DNA of 6,049 bases from Phycisphaerae bacterium (GTDB taxonomy: Bacteria; Planctomycetota; Phycisphaerae; Sedimentisphaerales; Anaerobacaceae): positions 1 to 6,049 of the forward strand of contig DAOUVA010000295.1 in assembly GCA_030667885.1 (NCBI GenBank), in the 5' to 3' direction. Below, one piece after another: positions 1 through 5,705 of the stretch. The position numbers and the translations under genes were made by a program. Under the pieces are notes generated by a model, which saw nothing but the letters and a program-made list of their open reading frames with translations, was not told the origin of the DNA and searched no databases. Every line of letters starts with the position of its first letter. The first letter of the stretch is position 1.

Positions 1-1
1 C

Positions 2-67
2 AGGAGTATGGGTCCCGATGGTGAAGAGGGCACTGAGGATGACTTGCTCAGCACAGATGCATTCTAA
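2..67 (+). CDS. gspG: C-terminal end of a major pseudopilin, GspG-like (5' truncated)
   Basis: Reading from base 2 gives an open frame to the TAA at 65-67 that ends with RSMGPDGEEGTEDDLLSTDAF. The SxGPDG..GT.DD pattern is the usual C-terminal signature of GspG, the main subunit of the type II pseudopilus. In that family (known) the Asp-rich loop binds the calcium ion needed for subunit stability. Only about 21 residues are inside the window; the leader, helix and most of the globular domain lie upstream. It is immediately followed, with overlap, by a gspH-like gene, as in standard gsp operons, which supports the call. The short length means the assignment rests on the motif and the context. 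A TadZ- or PilA-type pilin tail is less likely because of the GPDG motif. Confidence 0.72.
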   Translation, partial: RSMGPDGEEGTEDDLLSTDAF

Positions 68-644
68 GATAGCGGATAGAAAAAAGAAACTATACGCCAA
101 ACGCTATACGCTGAACGTTGATTCGGGTTTCACATTGACCGAATTGATGGTGGTGATTGTGGTGATTGCGTTGATGGCGTTTATGGTGCAAATACATCTT
201 TTCGGAATGCTCAGGAAGAGTACGTTCAGGGCACAGGTTCAGGAACTTGTATCGACAATGCAGATGGCTGCCAGTGCCGCCGGCGAGAGCGACAGAAGAT
301 ATGAAGTTATTATCGATATACCGGCGCAGGGATATATGCTTCGTGAGATTACGAACCCGGACCTCTCTCAGGTGTTCGAAGAGGAGATTATTGTCGAGGA
401 TGTTTTCAGCGAGAATTGCCGGGTGGCTTATGTTATGTTCGACGACGGCGATGCCACCAGTGAGGACCGAGCGAAGTTCAGGGCCGGGCATTCGGGCTGG
501 CAATACGGCGGGAAAATCGTGCTGCTCGATGAAAATGAGCAGCCGTATTCGATTGTTGTCAATCGGCTAAATAGAATGATTACATTAGAGCAGGGTGACG
601 TCGGGCTTTTGGCGCCTAAAACCAAAGATGAAGTACTTTTCTAA
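39..644 (+). CDS. gspH: GspH-like minor pseudopilin
   Basis: Predicted minor pseudopilin of the pseudopilus tip, inserted in the inner membrane and processed by the prepilin peptidase GspO/PilD. With the start used here (about 201 aa) a basic leader with RKKK ends at Gly30, followed by the mature N-terminus FTLTELMVVI. Cleavage is expected between bases 128 and 129, and Glu+5 is present. A hydrophobic helix covers residues 31-52. The segment after it, rich in Ala and Gln with a GESDRRYEVIID stretch, matches the GspH/FimT pattern, and the C-terminal half is beta-rich. Start choice is uncertain. ATG 39 has an AGAGGG eight bases upstream but overlaps the gspG end. ATG 18 has AGGAG at 2-6. ATG 57 gives the most ordinary leader length but has no clear ribosome site. 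It also overlaps the next gene by 17 bases. The family is well supported; H rather than another FimT-like minor pilin is inferred partly from gene order. Confidence 0.75.
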   Translation: MTCSAQMHSKIADRKKKLYAKRYTLNVDSGFTLTELMVVIVVIALMAFMVQIHLFGMLRKSTFRAQVQELVSTMQMAASAAGESDRRYEVIIDIPAQGYMLREITNPDLSQVFEEEIIVEDVFSENCRVAYVMFDDGDATSEDRAKFRAGHSGWQYGGKIVLLDENEQPYSIVVNRLNRMITLEQGDVGLLAPKTKDEVLF

Positions 645-1413
645 AAAAATATTGAGCAAACCGGCTTTTACTCTGGTAGAGGTTATGATGGCCTTGTCTA
701 TTCTTGCGCTTATCAGCTCAAGTGTTTTGGTTGTGATAAACCGATGTGTGACCTCGGGTGCGGATTCGGCTCTGCGTATGCAGGCCTTTGAAGTGGCGCG
801 CGAGAATATGGAGAGGCTGCTTGCTTTGCAATCAGTGGAGGAGACGGTTGAGTACGGCGACAGTGATATATATCCGGAAATTACGTGGCAGACTGCTGTT
901 GAAACTTTTTACGAGCCGATAACGTCGCGGATGTGGCTCAGGGGTGTTTGCTCGGCTCAATACCTCGACTCTGAAGGGCAGGAGCAAACGGTTGAACTGA
1001 CACATTGGCTGACCGATTTAACAAAAAATCAACTGCTTGGCGTTATGTCGCGCGAGGATGAGGAAGGTCAATTGGCGTCCCAGCTAATCGCGACGATAGA
1101 AGAAGCCGCAGAGTATGCCGGTGTCGATGTCGAAACCATCGAAGGCTGGCTTGAGAATGGTCTGCTCAAGACTGGAAACGGCTCCTTCGTCAGGATGAAT
1201 CTTGATATCTACCAGATCAACAACGGCCAGCCCAGCGCCGAAGACAAAAAGCTGCAGGTGCAGTCTGAAGCAGAGCTTATCAAGCATATGGAAGAACAGG
1301 GCAGGCTTGGCGGAGGGCAGGATGATATAGACCCAAAGACGGGCCTGACTTATGAGGAACTCGGAGAAATGGATATCTCTGAGGTTTGGGAATTGATGAA
1401 AGATCGACGATAG
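628..1413 (+). CDS. gspI: GspI-like minor pseudopilin with long C-terminal extension
   Basis: Predicted minor pseudopilin that would nucleate the pseudopilus tip with the J and K products. The leader MKYFSKKILSKPA is followed by FTLVEVMMALSILAL, the typical GspI N-terminus with Glu+5; the hydrophobic helix spans residues 14-36. The residue before the cleavage site is Ala, not the usual Gly. Residues 40-130 fit the small GspI beta domain (EITWQTAVE..., WLRGVCSAQYLD). At about 261 aa it is roughly twice the usual GspI length. The extra part, from about residue 130, holds a helical segment resembling a helix-turn-helix (157-195) and an acidic end (DDIDPKTGLTYEELGEMDISEVWEL). ATG 628 was chosen because it gives a compact leader and a short overlap with the preceding gene. 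A GTG at 595 in the same frame would add 11 unlikely residues. No strong ribosome site precedes ATG 628, so translational coupling is likely. The I assignment rests on the N-terminus and gene order. Confidence 0.74.
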   Translation: MKYFSKKILSKPAFTLVEVMMALSILALISSSVLVVINRCVTSGADSALRMQAFEVARENMERLLALQSVEETVEYGDSDIYPEITWQTAVETFYEPITSRMWLRGVCSAQYLDSEGQEQTVELTHWLTDLTKNQLLGVMSREDEEGQLASQLIATIEEAAEYAGVDVETIEGWLENGLLKTGNGSFVRMNLDIYQINNGQPSAEDKKLQVQSEAELIKHMEEQGRLGGGQDDIDPKTGLTYEELGEMDISEVWELMKDRR

Positions 1414-1427
1414 GGGTGTTGATTGCG

Positions 1428-2264
1428 ATGAGGTCGGGCGGGACCAAATATAATATGAAAAAGGCTTTTAGCACATCAAGGGCAAGGACGGGTTTTTCGT
1501 TAGCTGAAATCATTACGTCCCTGACCATAGGGTCGATGGTTTTAGTCGCAGTGCTTGTTGTTTATAACCGGGCCGAGCGTTCGGCTGCCGCGGTTACACG
1601 CAAGCTTGACAGCTCACGGTTGCTGTCTGAGGTGATGCAGCGCATCGCCGAGGACCTCGACGGAATAATTGCCACCGGTGCGGACACTAAAATCAATATT
1701 GAAAATAAATTCGAAAACGGTTTCCCCACTGCCAGGCTTACAATTACAAAAACATTTTTTGACAGAAGGAATCAGGAGCAGATATTTGAAAACATAATCT
1801 GGCAGACCAGCTATGACTTCGAGAGTGGCGTCGATGGCCTGGTTCTGTACCGAAGCCACAGCGGCATCGCTATGGAAGATAAGGTGCTCGACAAGAACAA
1901 AGATGATTGGGAAAGAGAGCTTTTTGTGCCGATTTGCGCCGGGATTACTTTTTTCAGGATAAAGGTCCCCTGGGGTGAAAGATATCTGGATAAATGGACA
2001 TCCACCTCGCTGCCTCCGGGTATTGAGGTTACTATTTCTGCTGGTGAGCCTTTTAAGACGGTCGGCGGTACGCTGGACGTGGCGGAAGAGGAAAAAATCA
2101 TTCGAACCATAGCAGTCGACAGAACCAGAAAAACCAAATTCACTCCCGCGAAAAGAGAATTCGCTGAGGGTGAAGAAGAAAAAGGTCAGGCAAATGAGTC
2201 TTTGCCCGACGGTGAGAAAACGCAGCCGGACAGTCCGAAAAAAACCAAAGAAGTCAAACGATGA
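1428..2264 (+). CDS. gspJ: GspJ-like minor pseudopilin
   Basis: Predicted minor pseudopilin of the tip complex. From ATG 1428 the product is about 278 aa. The leader ends RARTG and the mature protein begins FSLAEIITSLTIGSMVLV, with Gly-1 and Glu+5 present; the helix covers residues 23-45. The body contains a WQTSYDFESGVDGLVLYR beta segment and the pattern LPPGIEVTIS...RTIAVDRTRK that is common near the end of GspJ. About 37 residues of charged, probably disordered tail follow (from residue 242), so it is longer than a usual GspJ of about 200 aa. ATG 1428 lies 14 bases after the gspI stop and has AGGGG about 11 bases upstream. ATG 1455 (MKKAFST...) is an equally credible start that gives a 13-residue leader. 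The stop overlaps the next start as ATGA at 2261-2264, which indicates translational coupling. The family call is good; J rather than a PulG-like or PilW-like protein rests on position and the C-terminal pattern. Confidence 0.72.
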   Translation: MRSGGTKYNMKKAFSTSRARTGFSLAEIITSLTIGSMVLVAVLVVYNRAERSAAAVTRKLDSSRLLSEVMQRIAEDLDGIIATGADTKINIENKFENGFPTARLTITKTFFDRRNQEQIFENIIWQTSYDFESGVDGLVLYRSHSGIAMEDKVLDKNKDDWERELFVPICAGITFFRIKVPWGERYLDKWTSTSLPPGIEVTISAGEPFKTVGGTLDVAEEEKIIRTIAVDRTRKTKFTPAKREFAEGEEEKGQANESLPDGEKTQPDSPKKTKEVKR

Positions 2265-3583
2265 GCAAAAGTCTGAAAAAACGTAATAATTTACAGGGCC
2301 GCCCGGGTTTTGTACTGCTGATAACGCTGGGGCTACTGGTCTTGCTCGCGATGCTTGGTTATACTTTAAGTACTCGTGTTGCGGCCCAGCGTCATCGGGA
2401 TCAGTATATTATAGATTACAGCAGCGCCCGCTATGGTTGCGACTCAGCGGTAAAGTATGCTCTTGCAACATTGGAGGAGATTGACCCGCAACTAATTAGC
2501 CGGCCGAATGAGCCGGATTTTTCCGACTTGTTTTATCTTACTCCGGCGGAATACCAGGAGCTTTTAGAGCTGTGGGGTCTTGGCTCTGAGTTGACAATGT
2601 TTGATGGCAACAGGCGCTCAAGGGATAAGGCTGGTATCGGCGAATTTGATGAATTTGGGGATATTGATAATTTTAACAACATCGACTTCGATGAAATGGA
2701 GATGGATGATTTTGGCAGCTATGGTTCTGCGGAGATTCCGGGGCCGTATGGTCCGGCCTGGCCTTTTGTAACCGAGCCGGTCGAGTTCGAGATTGGTTCG
2801 GCAAAAGTCCGGATTGAAGTTGAAGATGAAAACGCAAAATACCCGCTCGGATGGGCTATGCTGGATGATGAGGACATAAAGCGCGAAGCCGAAGCGGGTT
2901 TCGAAACTTTCTGTGAAATGACGGGACTTACTGCCGAACAGATTGATTCACTAAAACTTGAGCTGCAGGAAATAGGTAAAATAAGACTTTTCGCACTCGA
3001 CTTTAAGCCGATAACGAGGACGGTCAAGACGGCGGTAACAACGAGAGCGAGAACGGCCAGCAGCAGAAGTAGTACCAGTAAAAAACCTCCCTCACGGGTA
3101 ACCAGGAAGACTGTAAAAGTTCCTGATCAGATTTCCGAACAAACCACGCATTTTGCCAAGCTTTTTCACAGCTCACTTATTGATACCGAGGCCCTTGCCA
3201 GACCAATAATCACCGGTCCGGACAGGAGGAATGAGTCGGCATTGAAATATATGGGACTATGGGGCACGATGAAGGTTAATATAAATACAGCGCCCCGTCA
3301 TGTTTTGGAGGCGGCCTTTATTTTCGGCGGTGACCAGGTCGAAATCGCCGAAGAAATCATTCAGCGAAGACGCATTGAGCCTTTCAGTGATTTTCAGGCT
3401 TTGAAAACAGACCTGTTCAGATATTCCAATTCTATAGAAAAATGCGAAAAATATATCACAACTGTCAGCAGGTTTTTCACGATAAAAGTAACTGTGGTAA
3501 GCGGAGTGGCAAAGGCCTCGAGCGTTATCGCGATAACTAAAGAAGGTGAAAAAGTTAAACGAATAGCCGTAATTAACGGCTGA
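2261..3583 (+). CDS. gspK: GspK-like minor pseudopilin
   Basis: Predicted large minor pseudopilin that caps the pseudopilus and, in the known GspI-J-K complex, sits at the tip. The leader ends RPG16 and the mature N-terminus is FVLLITLGLLVLLAML. Position +5 is Ile, not Glu, which is the normal GspK exception. The helix spans about 17-38 and is followed by RVAAQRHRDQYI. The C-terminal part has KVNINTAP (338-345) and then ADP-like helices EIAEEIIQRRR...PFSDFQAL, the characteristic SAM-like domain of GspK. It ends in a beta segment (FFTIKVTVVSGVAKASSVIAI). At 440 aa it exceeds the usual ~320 aa. The excess includes an acidic Asp/Phe-rich stretch (128-151) and a basic Ser/Thr/Arg-rich linker (251-287). 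The start ATG overlaps the gspJ stop by four bases and no other start fits the leader. This is the most secure family assignment in the window. Confidence 0.86.
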   Translation: MSKSLKKRNNLQGRPGFVLLITLGLLVLLAMLGYTLSTRVAAQRHRDQYIIDYSSARYGCDSAVKYALATLEEIDPQLISRPNEPDFSDLFYLTPAEYQELLELWGLGSELTMFDGNRRSRDKAGIGEFDEFGDIDNFNNIDFDEMEMDDFGSYGSAEIPGPYGPAWPFVTEPVEFEIGSAKVRIEVEDENAKYPLGWAMLDDEDIKREAEAGFETFCEMTGLTAEQIDSLKLELQEIGKIRLFALDFKPITRTVKTAVTTRARTASSRSSTSKKPPSRVTRKTVKVPDQISEQTTHFAKLFHSSLIDTEALARPIITGPDRRNESALKYMGLWGTMKVNINTAPRHVLEAAFIFGGDQVEIAEEIIQRRRIEPFSDFQALKTDLFRYSNSIEKCEKYITTVSRFFTIKVTVVSGVAKASSVIAITKEGEKVKRIAVING

Positions 3584-3599
3584 ATATTAACAACTATTT

Positions 3600-3604
3600 A
3601 GGAG
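3600..3604 (+). promoter_or_regulatory. Ribosome binding site supporting the GTG start of gspL
   Basis: AGGAG lies ten bases before the GTG at 3615, in the 31-base gap after gspK. It is a clear Shine-Dalgarno match. It decides the non-ATG start, because no in-frame ATG occurs near the N-terminal actin-like strand. Confidence 0.6.
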
Positions 3605-3614
3605 TTTACCGGTA

Positions 3615-5078
3615 GTGGAATCTCAGAACTACTTGGGTATTTACTTAAGCAGGGACACGGCAACGGTGGTTTGTCTCAATCTATTAGGCAGGCACGGAAA
3701 GGTTTTGGGTAGCTTTAGCGTTTCTGTCGAAGAGAATGAGCAGGCGAACATGCAGACCCTGGCAGGTCTTATTGCTCAGGGTTGCGCCAAGAGGAGATGG
3801 TCATATTCCGAGGTTTCGGTCGCTCTGGATTGTGCGATTTTTATGCAGCATAGTGTGCACAGTGAGTTTGGTGACCGGAAACAAATCGCGGCGACTATCA
3901 GGTTTGATACCGAAGAGGCCCTTGCGACTGACATAACCAATATTGCGCTGGCTTTCGAAATAACATCCGCCGGGCAAGAGGGCTCTGAGCTTACGGTTTT
4001 CACCGCACAGCGGAAAATATTATCAGAGTTGCTCGAATCTTTACATGTGCATAATCTTGACCCGGTAAATATAGAGCCGGATGTTAGTTGTTTATCGAGA
4101 TTTATTTGCCGCAAGGGGCCCTCGGCTGAATCTCAGCAGCCCGGGACTTTATTTGGGATACTTTCAAGGCGGAATGGTTATTTGATTATACCGCCTGTCT
4201 CTGCTGGCCCCGAGTCGCAGAAGGCCTCTACGGTTCGAACATTTCTGGTCGGCCCGACACAGGACAGAAGCGAGCTGCTCTCAAGAGAAGTGCTTGTAAC
4301 GACTGCCCTGGTGAAAAGCGGCGAGCCGATCAATTACCTTAAAGTCTTTGATTCAACCGGGACAGTAAACCATCAGCAGCTTAGCGAAAAGCTGGGTATT
4401 GAATCCGATGGAATTGGCTTGCTCACTGAGGCCGGTGCCGAAAAGCAAATTCCAGACGATAGCTTCGAACCGGTTGATTATGCAATTGCTTACGGGGCGG
4501 CTCTGGCTCATTCGGAAAAAAACCACCGCGTAAATTTCCGTGACGACTTCAGCCCGTTTCAGGGCAAAAAGCTTAAAATGCAACAGACGCTTAAGTTCGC
4601 AGCAATATCCGTTACGGTTCTTTTAATACTTGTTGGCCTGTTTTTTCAGACAAAGTTATTGGGTAAAAACAAAGATAATCACAAGCTCAATGCCAAGTTC
4701 GCAGAAAACTACTCGTCTGTTATGTTAGGTCAGAAGCCGGATGACATAAAGAGTGCCGTCAAAAAGCTCGGAACTGAAAAAAGACGGCTCGAAGAAGCAA
4801 AGAAAGGCCTGATAACCATTAAGGGTGAAAAATCTATTTCATCAAAACTGACATTGGTTCTGACGGCGTTTAATAAATGTGCGGCACAGACGAATCTGAA
4901 TATTAAGTCTATAACCATCGCAGCAAAAGACATTATCGTCACGGGCGATACTTCCAGCCGGCAGAACACGCAAAAACTTTTCGAGGCTGTCAGGAACAAC
5001 GGCCTGGATGTTTTGAGGCATAACTATAGTATTAAAGGTGCACGTGACCACTTTAATATAACACTGGCGCCGAAATAA
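3615..5078 (+). CDS. gspL: GspL/PilM-like actin-fold inner-membrane platform protein
   Basis: Predicted bitopic inner-membrane protein that in T2SS binds the ATPase GspE through its cytoplasmic domain and GspM through its periplasmic domain. The 487-aa product starts with an actin/PilM-type strand (YLGIYLSRDTATVVCL) and contains a PilM-like VDYAIAYGAALA helix (287-298). It then has a VNFRDDFSPF segment (about 306-315), as seen before the membrane helix in GspL. One membrane helix covers about 326-346. A coiled-coil-prone Lys/Glu segment follows (376-398), and a C-terminal domain of about 90 residues with alternating strands and helices could be the ferredoxin-like fold of GspL. Length and domain order fit GspL or a PilM-PilN fusion better than free PilM, which has no membrane helix. 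The first phosphate-loop motif looks degenerate, so nucleotide binding is doubtful. It lies 31 bases after gspK and 19 bases before the gspM-like gene. The GTG start is supported by AGGAG upstream. Confidence 0.68.
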   Translation: MESQNYLGIYLSRDTATVVCLNLLGRHGKVLGSFSVSVEENEQANMQTLAGLIAQGCAKRRWSYSEVSVALDCAIFMQHSVHSEFGDRKQIAATIRFDTEEALATDITNIALAFEITSAGQEGSELTVFTAQRKILSELLESLHVHNLDPVNIEPDVSCLSRFICRKGPSAESQQPGTLFGILSRRNGYLIIPPVSAGPESQKASTVRTFLVGPTQDRSELLSREVLVTTALVKSGEPINYLKVFDSTGTVNHQQLSEKLGIESDGIGLLTEAGAEKQIPDDSFEPVDYAIAYGAALAHSEKNHRVNFRDDFSPFQGKKLKMQQTLKFAAISVTVLLILVGLFFQTKLLGKNKDNHKLNAKFAENYSSVMLGQKPDDIKSAVKKLGTEKRRLEEAKKGLITIKGEKSISSKLTLVLTAFNKCAAQTNLNIKSITIAAKDIIVTGDTSSRQNTQKLFEAVRNNGLDVLRHNYSIKGARDHFNITLAPK

Positions 5079-5083
5079 TCGTT

Positions 5084-5088
5084 GAGGA
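5084..5088 (+). promoter_or_regulatory. Ribosome binding site of the gspM-like gene
   Basis: GAGGA lies nine bases before ATG 5098, within the 19-base gap after the gspL-like stop. It supports that ATG as the start and separate initiation of the last gene of the operon. Confidence 0.5.
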
Positions 5089-5097
5089 AAACTTTAT

Positions 5098-5598
5098 ATG
5101 AAAGACATATACAAGAATCCGATTTTATATTACATACTCACACCTGTCATAATTTGCCTGTGGCCGTTATTAGTCTGGGCGATATATTTACCGGCCGCAG
5201 AAAAAGATAATAATAACCAGCAGGCCCAGTTTAAAAAAGCCGAAGCGATAATGATGGAGATTTTAACTCTTGATCCCGACCGGCGTGACTTTGTCGATTC
5301 CAATGATGTTAATGCCGAATTTAATTATGATAAAGCCGTGGCAATGGTTGCCGGCACGAGCAAAATACCACCGAGCAAGTGGAACCTAAATGCTACAGCG
5401 CCCCAAACCTCCCGCGGTGAGAAAAGCCAGAATGCCGCCGTAAGCCTAAAGCAGATTGACATAGTCAAATTTTCCGAATTCCTCTCGACGATTCAGCTTC
5501 GCTGGGCGAACTTGCAGTGCAACCGGGTCAAACTTACCCAAAAGCCCGGCCTGCCCGATATGTGGGATGTGGATATAGAATTCAAATATTATTATTGA
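5098..5598 (+). CDS. gspM: Small single-pass membrane protein, GspM/PilO-like
   Basis: A 166-aa protein with a short cytoplasmic N-terminus, one membrane helix (about 8-31, ILYYILTPVIICLWPLLVW) and a periplasmic part. A Lys/Glu/Gln-rich, coiled-coil-prone segment follows the helix (about 35-55). A compact domain then ends in alternating strands (VSLKQIDIVKFSEFLSTIQ, then VKLTQKP, then WDVDIEFKYYY). This architecture and its place directly after the GspL-like gene match GspM, which partners GspL in the inner-membrane platform and stabilises it (known role). GspM and PilO diverge strongly in sequence, so the call is based mainly on topology, size and context. The Trp and Tyr content near the end is not diagnostic. 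It appears to be the last gene of the operon, because the next gene is convergent. The symbol is a best guess; a PilO-like name would be equally defensible. Confidence 0.55.
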   Translation: MKDIYKNPILYYILTPVIICLWPLLVWAIYLPAAEKDNNNQQAQFKKAEAIMMEILTLDPDRRDFVDSNDVNAEFNYDKAVAMVAGTSKIPPSKWNLNATAPQTSRGEKSQNAAVSLKQIDIVKFSEFLSTIQLRWANLQCNRVKLTQKPGLPDMWDVDIEFKYYY

Positions 5599-5624
5599 TA
5601 ATAATAGCCCCCCGATAGTCAATG

Positions 5625-5656
5625 AAAAAGGGGCCTATACATAATCAGTATAGGCC
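5625..5656 (-). terminator. Rho-independent terminator for the - strand gene
   Basis: A perfect 9-bp inverted repeat, GGCCTATAC at 5632-5640 and GTATAGGCC at 5648-5656, encloses a 7-base loop. Read on the - strand, the stem is followed after two C residues by a run of five T (the complement of 5625-5629), so the terminator shape fits the leftward gene that stops at 5706. On the + strand no T run follows the stem, so it would be a weak terminator at best for the gsp operon, though it may protect that transcript's 3' end. The whole intergenic stretch 5599-5705 contains nothing else I can support. Confidence 0.6.
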
Positions 5657-5705
5657 ACGAATTGACACGAATCTGTTATCTAATCAACACAATCACTGCT
5701 GCGGA

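Noticed and set aside
90..503. 137-codon frame on the - strand with a His-rich stretch
   Set aside because: It lies wholly antisense to the gspH-like gene, and the His run is the complement of the Val/Met codons of the pseudopilin helix.
595..627. Upstream GTG start for the GspI-like gene
   Set aside because: It would add an unlikely Trp- and Pro-containing stretch to the leader and deepen the overlap; ATG 628 gives a normal short basic leader.
1..3583. MSHA- or type IV-pilus minor pilin cluster instead of T2SS
   Set aside because: The GPDG-type GspG ending, the GspK with NINTAP domain and no Glu+5, and a single-helix GspL-like protein fit T2SS better, although the absent upstream genes leave some doubt.
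3776..4114. 112-codon frame on the - strand opposite the gspL-like gene
   Set aside because: It is a shadow of the coding strand, with no ribosome site or recognisable pattern, while the + strand reading has clear actin-like features.
5632..5656. The 9-bp inverted repeat as an operator or recombination site
   Set aside because: Its position just past a stop codon and the adjacent T run on the - strand are explained by a terminator; no second copy was seen in the window.
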